A stretch of DNA of 60,000 nt from Lineus longissimus (GCF_910592395.1 NC_088319.1:9054001-9114000); one strand, 5' to 3'. Shown: positions 45,301-54,070, numbered from the stretch's first letter. Numbers and translations are program-made. The notes: generated by a model from the sequence alone, not told the origin.

Positions 45301-45526
45301 TTTCAAGTGTGTGCATGGAACAGCCCCGGGTTACCTGTCAAGCCTAGTTAATATCTATAGGCCAGGCAGAGACCTTCGGTCAGCTGATGACAACAGACTG
45401 GAAGTTCCAAGGGCCCGGAGCAAATATGGAGAGCGTTGCTTCTCTTCTCCGCTGCTGTTCTGTGGAATGCGCTCCCTTTTGAGGTCAGGCAAGCAAGGAG
45501 CCTTGCATCATTTCAGACGATGCTAA
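42371..45526 (+). CDS. Endonuclease-reverse transcriptase of the CR1/L2-like retrotransposon
   Basis: 1051 codons, uninterrupted. An apurinic-type endonuclease occupies residues ~90-320 (CCINPRSLKNK, VIYRPRP, VGDLNFHVDD, with the SDI and HLAV ends). The reverse transcriptase occupies ~500-830 with DLSAAFDTIDH (motif A), GVPQGSVFGP and FYADDAQLY (YADD residues 780-783). The C-terminal region ~930-1040 has LHWLPVEQRVNYK, typical of CR1/L2-type elements. In the endonuclease the usual catalytic Glu of the ETW motif is Val134 (ITVTWL, GTG 42770). Target nicking is therefore probably lost, although the rest of the frame is intact. Confidence 0.88.
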   Translation: MQDYSSADLHALRNWHGSVSKPVEGVLRSMGIYKRSRTRRRGRGAGRGKHRHLIHRADVRLQRLHTPFHRKGTFSGSGVNPSNLVQIKFQSDIVSPRGEKLLICCINPRSLKNKTLSLHDYIVSNDYDVIAITVTWLGSAIDKKCIGEVVPEGYHFKHIARSDGSEGGGVAVMYKSSITFKRVKDCDTFTHFESLQCDLSIGDCSFRLAVIYRPRPTKANRLRNSVFFDEWSTFLPHYATLSREFLIVGDLNFHVDDLENDRDARRFMDLLEEHGMVQHVTEPTHVQGHTLDVAVTNDNQRSLVSDIQVRDPFLFNDKGDQIEDHLAVSLTTTLAKPAPVRVTVPYRKLRQINVDAFRNDIGESLVFHEASPVDDLVLSYTDGLSTLLDKHAPLQHKTLVLHPKCPWYTQEIHDAKHVRRGLERKWRKTKLTVHHQMYRNQCAVVNKLIKQARTSHYSTKIIECGRDQKQIYKISRHLLGDTGSSPLPQSESPKELAESFSEFFTDKIAKIRETLNTAQDDGSQATDELPEGVTPLSAFPPATEEEVRRIVMKSPSKSCELDPVPTWLLKLCIDELLPILTAIINALLKASCVPRTFKSALIRPLLKKPGLDSDILRNYRPVSNLPFVSKVVEKVVDARLEHHLLSNSLHEEMQSAYRRGHSTETALLRVQSDILGSLDRGDVTVLVMIDLSAAFDTIDHKILLKRFEQLFGITGSALAWIASYLDDRYQTVVIERQRSTAVLLKYGVPQGSVFGPKMYCMYTKPLGNITRNHGQGHHFYADDAQLYDSFNPVIQHAQEDTIDCLDLCITDNGSWLKENMLKKNDDKTEVALFASIHRSKTLDHVSVNVGDSIIDSVACVRNLGVMFDKKMNMEAQVNAVCRSAYAQLRNVGLIRQYLSASAARSLVCGLVTSRLDYCNSLLYGISKDLMNKLQRVQNVAARIITRTKRRDHISPVLRELHWLPVEQRVNYKILMHVFKCVHGTAPGYLSSLVNIYRPGRDLRSADDNRLEVPRARSKYGERCFSSPLLFCGMRSLLRSGKQGALHHFRRC

Positions 45527-45622
45527 AGACTCATCTTTTTCGACAATGTTATTAATATTGTAAAAGCGCCTTTGAACGGATAATAATCTGAAAAGGGCGC
45601 TTAAATTTAAATATGGTATATA

Positions 45623-45800
45623 CAGTTGAACCTCTCTATTAAGGACACCCTCGGGACAGACAAGTGCTGTCCTTAATAGAGAGGTGTCCTGATTAGAGAG
45701 GTCGAATTGAATGGAAACAACCAATTTGGGACCAAAACTAGTGTCCTTAATAGAGAGGTTGTCCTTAATAGAGAGGTGTCCTCTAACAGAGGTTCCACTG
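45623..45800. mobile_element. pogo/Tigger-type MITE with CAGTTGAACCTC ends
   Basis: 178 bp with inverted ends CAGTTGAACCTCTCTATTAA and AACAGAGGTTCCACTG, flanked by TA on both sides. Internal repeats of TGTCCTTAATAGAGAGG occur in both orientations. It is non-coding and inserted in the tail of the retrotransposon. Confidence 0.85.
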
Positions 45801-45828
45801 TACATACATACATACATACATATATACA

Positions 45829-46290
45829 TTAAAACTACCATAAGGTTGAGGTTCCATCATAGCCCAACTGTAAAGGCTATTAGCATCAATGTAGACTAGT
45901 TTGTGGTGGTGATCATCGGCCTTAACATGTCTTGTTCCCATAACACCTGAAATACCATCTCTTATTGCATTTTCAAATATAAGTAAGATGTTAGTATCGG
46001 TTAGTAGTTCTTGGTTTATTCCTGTGTATTTCAAACCAGCTTGCCAGGTAAGACCTGGTGCCGAGTAACAGTGACATGGATCTATCTGAAAGTACATTGT
46101 AGTTCAAATTTACTTCCCTGAACATTTCAAATAAATCTGCCAGAAGCAGAACAACAGTTTCAGTTTTGAGGTAAAGGTCAATGAACCCACCGCGATTTCT
46201 TAGGTTAAAATGATCCCATATGGCTTTAGCTTTATCATAGGCAGAATCAAGTGCCATTTCATTCTTAAATTCATCAAAGAACATAGACTT
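45829..46290 (-). pseudogene. Polinton DNA polymerase B, middle part
   Basis: Contains the region leading into the palm domain: LLLADLFEMFREV (about 46130), YSAPGLTWQAGLKYTG (about 46030-46075), and motif A, VYIDANSLYSWAM (about 45867-45897). A frameshift near 46085 separates the first part from the rest. The right edge at about 46290 is where the foreign block with the U5 gene begins. The exonuclease region expected upstream is absent from the window. Confidence 0.85.
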
Positions 46291-46321
46291 GGCAAGCTCT
46301 AGCCAACTCGGGCTGGACAAC

Positions 46322-46443
46322 ATCAGTCCGGTTTGTCTTCGATTCCACGCATAAAGTTTTCGCCTTTTACTAAAGATTTATGTAGAAAGGAACACTCTAA
46401 TGAGTCTATAGACATTTTTGCAGCCCTACCATCCAGGGCAGTT
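46322..46443 (+). ncRNA. U5 spliceosomal snRNA, copy A (full length)
   Basis: The invariant loop 1, CGCCTTTTACTAAAG, which aligns exon ends in splicing, is present. It is followed by AAAGGAACACTCTAATGAGT, an Sm site ACATTTTTG, and the 3' stem-loop GCCCTACCATCCAGGGC. Only 33 bp of 5' flank are shared with copy C before the Polinton sequence begins, so the snRNA promoter is probably missing. Several changes in the stem (AAAGTTTTCGCC, ATTTATG) weaken pairing relative to copy C. Confidence 0.85.
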
Positions 46444-46570
46444 AATGCCAAAGTGATTCCAATTCAACCAACCTCATACCTCAAAGTTATAAACTGATAA
46501 GCTGCCCCCCCCCTCGCTCACTATTCAACCTGTGAGCATCGGAACATATCAAACCGACACTAAAGAAAAC

Positions 46571-46876
46571 ATGGAAAACTCAATCAAGTCAGCGCAACTC
46601 CACCAACTTGAAGAAAAGCTTTATAAGGCATGCGACCAGATCGTGATGATAGACAGAAAGCTTCAAGACATAACACTCCGGTACAACCACGCTAACGAGG
46701 AGGGTCACCGCTCGATGCGCTACAACAGGCGACTCCAGCTTGTAACCCTTGAGGGTGTTAGGGCCGCCTATTACCAATTTGCCAAACTCACTGCAAATAA
46801 GATGACAGAGTTGAGATGCGAGCTGTTCGGCGACGACATTCTACTTCAAGACGATGAGTACGACAGTGATTGCTAG
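46571..46876 (+). CDS. Small coiled-coil protein with histone-type 3' end, copy 1
   Basis: 101 codons from ATG 46571 to TAG 46874-46876, no damage. The product is helical with a heptad-like pattern (residues ~8-45), a conserved RLQLVTLEGVRAAYYQF core and an acidic tail (DDEYDSDC). A homologous protein is encoded on the minus strand at 55589-55873; the two share RLQLxTLEGVR and the preceding RY spacing but are otherwise diverged. Eleven bases after the stop is a canonical histone mRNA 3' stem-loop, so the transcript could be non-polyadenylated and S-phase regulated. I do not recognise the family; a Polinton accessory gene is an alternative. Confidence 0.7.
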   Translation: MENSIKSAQLHQLEEKLYKACDQIVMIDRKLQDITLRYNHANEEGHRSMRYNRRLQLVTLEGVRAAYYQFAKLTANKMTELRCELFGDDILLQDDEYDSDC

Positions 46877-46882
46877 TTACGC

Positions 46883-46925
46883 CAAACGGTTCTTTTCAGA
46901 ACCACAAAATATTTCCAAAGTGACC
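46883..46925 (+). promoter_or_regulatory. Histone-type mRNA 3' stem-loop, copy 1
   Basis: CCAAAC then stem GGTTCT (46888-46893), loop TTTC and stem AGAACC (46898-46903), followed by ACAAAA and a purine-rich TTCCAAAG downstream element. This is the 6-bp stem and 4-base loop bound by SLBP and processed with U7 snRNP in replication-dependent histone mRNAs. Confidence 0.8.
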
Positions 46926-47026
46926 AAGCTGTCCGAATATAACTTGTCAACAGAAATTAAATGTATTAATTTGCAATTTCGTCGCTGGCCTACTGTTATA
47001 ACTAGCCCAAAAAGTCGAACTCTAAT

Positions 47027-47084
47027 GTCTACGACCATATCATGTTGAAAACACCGGTTCTCGTCCGATCACCGAAGCCAAGCA
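47027..47084 (+). pseudogene. 5S rRNA fragment (5' half)
   Basis: GTCTACGACCATATCATGTT and CGGTTCTCGTCCGATCACCG match the first ~57 bases of the 5S gene at 54287. The sequence then jumps at AAGCA into the U5 loop region. The internal C box is missing. Confidence 0.8.
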
Positions 47085-47165
47085 TCGCCTTTCACTAAAG
47101 ATTTCCGTATAGAGGAACACTCTAATGAGTCTAGAGACATTTTTGCAGCCCTGCCATCGCAGGGT
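47085..47165 (+). pseudogene. U5 snRNA fragment fused to 5S
   Basis: Begins inside loop 1 (TCGCCTTTCACTAAAG) and continues to the Sm site (ACATTTTTGC) and a well-paired 3' stem-loop GCCCTGCCATCGCAGGG. The 5' 35 bases are gone. The 5S-U5 junction shows the order 5S then U5, as in the intact arrangement at 54.3-54.9 kb, with the ~450 bp spacer deleted. Confidence 0.8.
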
Positions 47166-47469
47166 AGTTAATGCCAAGTGACTTCAATCCAACCAACCTC
47201 ATACCTCAAAGTTATAAACTGATAAGCTGCCCCCTTCCCCACCACCACCGTCATCACCGCCCAATAGAGAATTTAGTCACACACTGAAGAATGATTTGCC
47301 AAGGCGAGTATTAAAAGTTTGTTCTTAGACTGACTATTAAAGGTTTGTTCGTAGGCCCAAGATTGTTTCCCAAAGAGACAACTTGTGGTCAACTGGGATG
47401 ATATTCACTTAATGACGTCATTGGTCCGTCTGTGATGACGTCACCAACAGGCCCAGCCTCGTTTTCTTT
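47166..47469. other. U5 downstream flank and spacer
   Basis: Shares CAAAGTTATAAACTGATAAG and CCACCACCGTCATCACCGCC with the flank of U5 copy C. TTAAAGGTTTGTTCGTAG motifs follow, then a unique stretch with two TGACGTCA-like palindromes (about 47413 and 47437). No gene. Confidence 0.5.
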
Positions 47470-48341
47470 GACTAACAACGGTGTCGGCGATACGGGAACA
47501 AAACGAAGTCAAGAGGACAGGTGGTGAGCCTTCTCTACTTTTAGGCCTGCATTATGCGAATGCAGTTACTGGTACATACCCTCAGGCCCAACAGCCGGTG
47601 CCGCAGTATCAAACTTTTTCGCCCCCTTCAGTAATGGGCATTTGTTGGCGTTAGTGCATCTTTTTGTACAGATAAAAAAACCCAGGTTCCATGGAAAGTT
47701 CTCGTGAACTTGAATGGCTGTGATCACCAAATTTAAATTGCAAGAAGCCAAGAATATCAGTCCAACCACGCACCAAGCACAATTGTCTCAGACCTCGCAT
47801 TTCAGAGATACATATACGGTCTCATGAACAGCACACCGAAACGGCCGTGTCGGGGATTAGTCTCAAGGAAGGGGTGGATGCAGGACGTTGTTATTCACAG
47901 CCCATGACTAACAACGGTGTCGGCGATACGGGAACAAAACGAAGTCAAGAGGACAGGTGGTGAGCCTTCTCTACTTTTAGGCCTGCATTATGCGAATGCA
48001 GTTACTGGTACATACCCTCAGGCCCAACAGCCGGTGCCGCAGTATCAAACTTTTTCGCCCCCTTCAGTAATGGGCATTTGTTGGCGTTAGTGCAACTTTT
48101 TGTACAGATAAAAAAACCCAGGTTCCATGGAAAGTTCTCGTGAACTTGAATGGCTGTGATCACCAAATTTAAATTGCAAGAAGCCAAGAATATCAGTCCA
48201 ACCACGCACCAAGCACAATTGTCTCAGACCTCGCATTTCAGAGATACATATACGGTTTCATGAACAGCACACCGAAACGGCCGTGTCGGGGATTAGTCTC
48301 AAGGAAGGGGTGGATGCAGGACGTTGTTATTCACAGCCCAT
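47470..48341. repeat. 436-bp tandem duplication
   Basis: Two consecutive 436-bp copies (47470-47905, 47906-48341) starting GACTAACAACGGTGTCGG, almost identical (for example GTGCATC/GTGCAAC and GGTCTCATG/GGTTTCATG). A diverged single copy of most of the unit is at about 55065-55370. A 67-codon minus-strand frame (GTG-initiated) occurs in all copies but lacks an ATG, so coding is uncertain. Confidence 0.85.
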
Positions 48342-48525
48342 GAAAATGCACTTTTGTGTAATATTTTAATTGAAGTACGGATACGGCCGGTTTAATAAAG
48401 TCACAGTGTGACTGTATTGCTGAAGATTTTTTTTTCAGGGCCTGTTTCAAGGGAGACTTTCGCCCCTTCTTTTAACATAGAAGCAAACTAATTGCACAGA
48501 ATCATCTCATTTTACTATTTTGATT
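48342..48525. other. Spacer leading to a minus-strand stem-loop
   Basis: Homologous to 55371-55552, including ATACGGCCGGTTTAAT and a TTTTTTTTCAGGG stretch. No gene is seen. Confidence 0.5.
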
Positions 48526-48541
48526 GGTTCCGAAAAGAACC
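48526..48541 (-). promoter_or_regulatory. Histone-type 3' stem-loop without its gene
   Basis: On the minus strand GGTTCT-TTTC-GGAACC, with one G-T pair, preceded by AAAAC. The corresponding coding region is absent. Beyond position 48550 the sequence is a transposon end instead of the coiled-coil gene. Confidence 0.65.
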
Positions 48542-48550
48542 GTTTTAGTT

Positions 48551-48617
48551 GCGTCGCGGTCAAACATTGACAATTTAACTGCTAAAAGGCTTAAAAAATC
48601 AATTGTGGTCTTGTCTC
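48551..48617 (-). repeat. 67-bp repeat, left copy (transposon end)
   Basis: Identical over 67 bases to 49531-49597 in direct orientation (GCGTCGCGGTCAAACATTGA ... GTGGTCTTGTCTC), 980 bp apart. It is a solo end of the GAGACAAGACCAC element family. Confidence 0.8.
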
Positions 48618-49156
48618 CATTTACACTACATTTTGGGTCAATTTAGTGAAAAATGTGAATGTGCTCAAATCACTCTAATTCATTTAGAATATTGTATTGC
48701 TGATGATTTAAGGTCAAAACAAGCGAAAATAATGAGAAAAAAACTTAATTTGACCCAAATATGAGTCAACCTACCCCCGGTCTGAGTTCGGTTTCATTTT
48801 TACAAGTCTTGTTGTGTTGCCATTCATTTTGTAATTTCTTTGAAACTACTTAGGCCTTGATTCTGAAAGTTGTGCCCTAAGGAGCAAAGATATTCCTAAA
48901 TCACATCCTAAAGTTTCAGCTCCATAGCTTGCTTATTCTGGCCAATGCTGGTCTTTGAATTTGGTGCTGTTGGCTGCAAAATCATGACTTTTTGTCCTCT
49001 TTCGTCGCTTTTGGCACAGTGTACCACTCTTTGAAATGTCTCTCATTTCTCCAAAAATGTCCAGATATGACTTTCCTTTGTTGGAGAGTTGTGGGATGTC
49101 ATGTACATTAGTTTGAAAAAATTCTCAAAATGTTAACCCCTGAAATGTACCTTCAT
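48618..49156. other. Unassigned stretch between repeat copies
   Basis: AT-rich unique DNA (CCATTTACACTACATTTTGG...) with no gene or terminus recognised. Confidence 0.35.
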
Positions 49157-49597
49157 TGAGACAAGACCACTAATGAATATTCATAGGTTGGAGGGTCGAG
49201 GCCTATCAATTAGACGAGTGCATGTTGTTTACTCTCAAGTACATATTTGGAGAGGTATTGAAAAAATATTTGCTGTAGCAAGTCTGCAGATATAAATAAA
49301 TCGTTTGGTAAAAAAATAATTTTGAATTTCGACAACCTGGCCATAGGGGGTGGTTCAAATTTGGAGTGAAAATGGCCGATATGGGTAAAAATGTCCACTT
49401 GTGTCAAACTTGTCAATTTAAAAAAAAATTTCCGTGGTCAATCACCAATTTAAATCGCACCAGTTACTCGCAAGACTAACCCGTATATCATATCCGAATT
49501 TCAGTTTCACTACTTGACGCATTCTTTGATGCGTCGCGGTCAAACATTGACAATTTAACTGCTAAAAGGCTTAAAAAATCAATTGTGGTCTTGTCTC
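49157..49597. mobile_element. Small DNA transposon with GAGACAAGACCAC ends
   Basis: About 440 bp, starting GAGACAAGACCACTAATG and ending CAATTGTGGTCTTGTCTC, giving 13-bp inverted ends. A related inverted copy forms the interior of the element at 26129-26530, sharing blocks such as CTCTCAAGTACATATTTGGA (here) and its complement there. Non-coding. Directly after it, GAGTACGACAGTGATTGCTA repeats the last coding bases of the coiled-coil gene (46857-46876). Confidence 0.65.
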
Positions 49598-50255
49598 GAG
49601 TACGACAGTGATTGCTAGACGCAAGGGCCCAACGCGCCGCGTAGCGGCAAAAAAGCGAAGCTGGCGAAACATTTATAACGGGTCACCGTCACTTATTATT
49701 GGACTTATAGCGCATTTACGGGGTTGTAACTATTTTGCTTTATAGTGTCACCAGGAAAGAAAAACATGCGATCTAACGCCGATCTATTTGTATAAAGTGA
49801 TAATTGGAAGGTATATAGTAGGAAATATCAATAAAATAATCATTCCATGTCGTCTTTTGAGGGCATTTTTGATTGTAAAAAATATATGTGTACGTAACCG
49901 GAGTCTCTGCAATGATAATTTTATCACAGCAGTCTCGCGCAAGTAGAAGTTCTTTACCTATTAGTTCTTCACTTATTAGTCTGGCGCAAAGCCAGACGTT
50001 TTCCATTACGATTTCACTACGATGTTTGACCAGAAGGAGCATTGCGCGAGATATGCTAATGCGCAGACTTCCCGCGCTTGAGTTTCGGAAGAATGTTCCA
50101 TATCGCGCTAAGCTAACCACTGCTGACCATGACACGCGTGCAACGGTGGGTTTCTGCTCCCCAACTTCCACCCTAATACGGTACTCAGAGTCACCATTTG
50201 ACTGGGAATGGGACAATGCCCTCACTGTGTATGGAGTCATAGGGATAAGAGGAGG
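49598..50255. other. Unassigned stretch with a coiled-coil gene tail
   Basis: Begins with the 20-base end of the coiled-coil gene including its TAG, then departs into unrelated DNA. Open frames on both strands (49773-50259) overlap completely and show no domain. I see no supported gene. Confidence 0.4.
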
Positions 50256-50944
50256 TTAAAATTTACAATCCTCGATCGGAAATGACGTAGTTTGATCGCA
50301 TTCAACTATAAATCCATTGAACAGTGGTGCTTCGTTAGTCAACCGATGACTTTTTTTTTGGGTGTGATCGGGGATTGTAAACTCGTTCCTAAGAAGACAT
50401 TATTCATTAGTGTTGGTGAAAGTGATTTTGCCCAAAAAGCATGCGCATGCAAAGAACAAGATGTGCAAGGTATCACGTGCATGACCATGACGACGTGCAG
50501 AAAGTGCACTGGCCAGTGCATACCCTATGGCTATGTACTAGTAAACATGGTAAACATGAACAACATCATTATTCTTCGGCAGTTCATTTTACTCCGAGCT
50601 TTTGCTGAAACATATAGGCATGATGATTAGACCTACCATGTACCATTTACCAATAACAGCACCAGATCATGTAGATGTCAACAACATGAACCGTATAATC
50701 CCGCATGGCGCATGTGGCGCATGCGTCTAAACCAAAGCCCCAAAATCACTTGTTTTGGTCTATTTTACTTGTGTTTCCCCCGTCTTCTAGTCCATAATAC
50801 ATTTAGAGTTTACAATCCCCGATCATGGCCCAACAAAAGGTCATCGGTTGACTCAAGGAACACAACTGTTCAATGGATTTATAGTTGAATGAGATCAAAC
50901 TACGTCTTTCCAATCGGGGATTGTAAATTTAACCCCATGGGCCT
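50256..50944. mobile_element. MITE with long GGTTAAATTTACAATCC inverted repeats
   Basis: The left arm (50256-~50400: GGTTAAAATTTACAATCCTC, CAACCGATGACTTT, GTGATCGGGGATTGTAAAC) is the complement of the right arm (~50806-50944). The interior contains a possible small frame but nothing recognisable. A fragment of the same end is at about 7510-7570. Confidence 0.7.
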
Positions 50945-51243
50945 AGGGAAGGCCCTATAACAATACTTTCGACACAGTTATTACCTCCACCATGTTACAC
51001 GCAGTGCTCACTGCTGATTCTAAAATGCGCCACCTAGTCAAAACACGACTTATGTTCTTCTAGGAATATATCTCTTTCCAATATTTCGTCATTCCACTAT
51101 CGTCATCACCTCATCATACTTTCATTGACATTACAGGCTCACGTCGACAGAGCACTCTTCCACTCAACGACACAGTGGCTATCCAAGTAGCAGTATAGGT
51201 AAATATCAATATCCCCACACAGTGGCCTGAGTGGGTTTCCGTC
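50945..51243. other. Unassigned stretch
   Basis: TCATCACCTCATCATACTTTCATTGACATT near 51103-51135 is repeated at about 51474-51503 (TCGTCACATCATCATACTTT), indicating a short local duplication around the MITE fragment. No gene. Confidence 0.4.
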
Positions 51244-51410
51244 TGAAAGGGACATTATAGGTAGGAACTAGGTTCGCAAGATAGAGTTACCGGTACATGA
51301 AGTAGTCAATAGGGGTTTCTTACCTCTTGTAGGTCGAAACTTTTAGCGCTTGTACGAGGAATACATTCAGCACGCTGAATCTAACAAGACCCAATGCCCC
51401 ATAGCCATCT
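51244..51410. mobile_element. MITE with TTAAAGGG-type ends, degraded copy 2
   Basis: GAAAGGGACATTATAGGTAG, GTCAATAGGGGTTTCTTACC and TGTACGAGGAATACATTCAG match the element at 15065-15264, but the right terminus is not preserved. Confidence 0.6.
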
Positions 51411-51846
51411 GTCGAAACACGATTTATCTTGTGGTAGCATCTCTTGCCAATATTTAATAATAGCACTATCGTCGTCACATCATCATACTTTCATTGACAT
51501 TACAGGCACACATCCACAGAGCACTCTTCAAATCATCGACACAGTGGTTATCCAACTAGGATTCCGACATACCTTCCACAACAAGGAGACCAAAACGCCC
51601 TGCACCCAGCCTCGTCATTCAGCGCTCAAGCACATCAACCAGGCAGCAAACCACACCACCAACTTCGGACGTGTCCGATGACAACAACTAACTCCAACCA
51701 TGGCCATCGTCTGCCACAGTTGAGGGAATAGACTTTCATAACGATCGAATCTCAAACTATGCGGCTCTTAATACTAATCAACATCAGACATTCCTTTCTT
51801 CACATATCATGTCTCATTCTTGCCTCACCGGAGACAGTGAATCTAG
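51411..51846. other. Unassigned stretch
   Basis: Unique DNA with one 95-codon open frame (51394-51681) that has no recognisable domain and overlaps the MITE copy. I do not support a gene. Confidence 0.35.
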
Positions 51847-52793
51847 GTAATAAAGGTACAGGAAAAAAAGGTACAGGAAAAAAAGGTACGGAAATAAAGG
51901 TACAGGAAATAAAGGTTCAGGAAATAAAAGTACCGAAAATAAAGATACCGGAAAAAAAGGTACTGGAAAAATAGGTACACAAAATGGCATAAATAGGTAA
52001 AAAAGTACACAATTTTTTTTTCAAATATCATTTATTCATAACTTTAACTTCATTTGTTGCGTAGGCATTGCATAGGCCTTAGAAATAGGTATATCAAATT
52101 TCCAGTATACCGTTATGGTTTTCAATAGTGAAAACAAGACTATCAAGATGATGACGATTGTAAAGATACTAGGACAATTCCCTCTGCAAAAGGGTTAACT
52201 GATAAATGTACCAATGTTCAAGTTAAATTGCAATTAATCAATTAACATTCATCATAGAGCGGGACCCAATTAACAATGTGCCTGGCCAATTAGGTCTTAA
52301 CAAACAAATTACTAGATTTAAGACCAAACACAAACCAGGTATAGGATACCAGGTGCGCCCCCCTTCCCAAGATCCTGGATCCGCCCCTAATAAGAATACG
52401 ACTCGAGTATTTTAAAATTTAAAAGAACATGAATGTAGTTATTAACAAAAAAAAAGTCAGCTCCCCTGTTGGGCAACTTCTTCCATGAATTTTCCTCAAA
52501 TTCATTCCGAAACAAAATTGTCAGCAATGTATTAAACTATTTTAAGGCACCACCTTAGTCACAGAAGAAGAAAATGGGCAATAAAAGATTAAGACATAGG
52601 CCGAGTCTGAACCAGTTGAAGAGAATGATATTCTAAAAAAAAATTGTGTACCTTTTTTACCTATTTATGCCATTTTGTGTACCTTTTTTTCCGGTACCTT
52701 TATTTCCAGTACTTTATTTCCAGTACTTTTATTTCCTGTACCTTTATTTCCGTACCTTTTTTTCCTGTACCTTTTTTCCTGTACCTTTTTTAC
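51847..52793. mobile_element. Element whose ends are arrays of GGTACAGGAAAA repeats
   Basis: The left end (51847-~52020) is a run of 14-15 bp units of the type GGTACAGGAAAAAAA/GGTACAGGAAATAAA, ending GTACACAAAATGGCATAAAT. The right end (~52640-52793) is the same run in reverse complement, starting ATTTATGCCATTTTGTGTAC. The interior (~620 bp) has no gene. Long inverted ends made of short tandem units are known from foldback-type elements. Both-strand frames in the arrays are low-complexity artefacts. Confidence 0.7.
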
Positions 52794-53267
52794 CGTATAC
52801 CGAGACAGTCTATACTGTACAACCAAATCATAATGCTCGAATTATACACTGCTACCCTTCCACAGTGAAAACATAACACTGCTGATATTGTTCTCTACTC
52901 ATGTTGGTAACATAAACTCATCATATACAGTAGTGCTCAGCATTTTTTAGGCCATTTTCTAAATTTAAAGTCATCGCCCTCTTGCCTTCTCCTCGCCTCT
53001 AAGCAGCCTTTATGCTCAAAACATCCTGCTCATCCCAAGTCAGTCATATTATCCACTGTGATTGTCCATGCACAAGTTCCTGAACACTACTGTACGCCAC
53101 TCATCCACATGACCAGTCATTTGCCCACATGTTCCCACAGTGAATGAATAATACTGCTGATAATAGTGATATTGTTATCTGCTCATTGTAAATATGTTAT
53201 ACGTTGTTCAAATTTTAAACATGTAAATATCGCTCACACGCACGAGTCATACACATCAATTGACTTT
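52794..53267. other. Unassigned stretch
   Basis: Unique DNA; no gene, RNA or terminus recognised. Confidence 0.35.
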
Positions 53268-53488
53268 TTAAAGGGGGACTATAGGCAACAGCAGGGGGGT
53301 TAGGTTGACCATCTTTTGGTGACTGATATGCCCAATAAGGGCACTTGGTCATGTTCGATGCGGCTCTTAATACATTCCATGTACAAGTGTGAACATTTCC
53401 ACGTACTGTGAGATAGGAGAGACCCCTATTGGCGAATTTGTATGACTTTATCTTGCCTACCTAGCTGCTGCCTATAGTCCCCCTTTAA
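53268..53488. mobile_element. MITE with TTAAAGGGGGACTATAGGCA ends, copy 3
   Basis: 221 bp bounded by TTAAAGGGGGACTATAGGCA and GCCTATAGTCCCCCTTTAA, a clear inverted pair. The interior shares GAGACCCCTATTGGCGAATT (complement) and TATCTTGCCTACC with the copy at 15065. Confidence 0.8.
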
Positions 53489-54006
53489 CTGCGGAACACT
53501 TCAAAGCCGATAAAATGCCATGTTCCACCTTTTAATGTCTTCAGATCGCCATTTTCAAAATAATCAAGTCACGGCTGTCAACCCTTAAGGATTTTCACGA
53601 CCCACTCCTTATTTTCCCCCAAATCCCACCAAAATCCGTGGCATCTTTAGGTCAGAGAATTCGCTCCTTAAACTATGGGAGCACACCCTCAAAATCCTTA
53701 ATTTCAGATGCACAAACCCTCGAAGGGCCTCTTAAGGGTTGGCAGCTCTGTTAAGTCATTATACTTCCTTGGCACATTCTCTCCCCACCCATTTCAAAGG
53801 CCACGGGGGACCTGTTCCACCTACATGTACTGTACTGCCATTGCAAATGCAGCTGACACTGCCTTCTAGTCTCATAATAAATTTTGCTTTCCTCAATAAT
53901 AACATTTCTTCTTCTTCAATGCTTTCATCATTCCAAACTTCTCCTCCTCCGACTTTTACAGGGGTACAGTCATGGCAATCAAAACCCAAATACTGAGACC
54001 AAATGC
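53489..54006. other. Unassigned stretch
   Basis: Unique DNA. Overlapping open frames on both strands near 53739-54040 have no recognisable domain. Confidence 0.35.
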
Positions 54007-54070
54007 CTGTTGACTGTGCTTTAAGAGAGACTGGCGCCATGCCTAGTCTCTCTTAAAGCACAGTCAACAG
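54007..54070. repeat. Perfect 26-bp inverted repeat (hairpin)
   Basis: Arms 54007-54032 (CTGTTGACTGTGCTTTAAGA...) and 54045-54070 are exact complements around a 12-base loop. It may be the junction of two inverted element ends or a structured RNA. The function is unknown. Confidence 0.75.

Larger units (their letters stand above)
42336..45828 (+). mobile_element. CR1/L2-group non-LTR retrotransposon inserted in the polymerase gene
   Basis: A single long frame with endonuclease and reverse transcriptase (42371-45526), a short 3' UTR with GCGCCTTTGAA...AAAGGGCGCTT, which can fold into a stem, and a TACA/CATA-rich tail (45801-45828). A 178-bp MITE sits between the 3' UTR and the tail. The polymerase reading resumes immediately after the tail. 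No separate ORF1 is seen, so the copy may be 5' truncated. Base composition is clearly more GC-rich than the Polinton. Confidence 0.85.

Noticed and set aside
45829-46323. The N-terminal stretch of the 46.3 kb minus-strand frame as polymerase sequence
   Set aside because: The part beyond about 46290 is the U5 5' flank shared with the copy at 54.7 kb. The frame only runs through by chance.
47566-48205. Two confident small secreted Cys-rich genes
   Set aside because: Both frames start with GTG, are copies of one tandem duplication, and lack an independent coding signal.
49773-50259. 155- and 123-codon frames on opposite strands
   Set aside because: They mirror each other over the same DNA and show no recognisable motif.
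51843-52031. Aromatic-rich low-complexity peptides
   Set aside because: They are translations of the GGTACAGGAAAA repeat array in both directions.
53739-54040. Overlapping 85- and 93-codon frames as a gene
   Set aside because: Sense and antisense frames overlap completely, without domain, homologous copy or splice signals.
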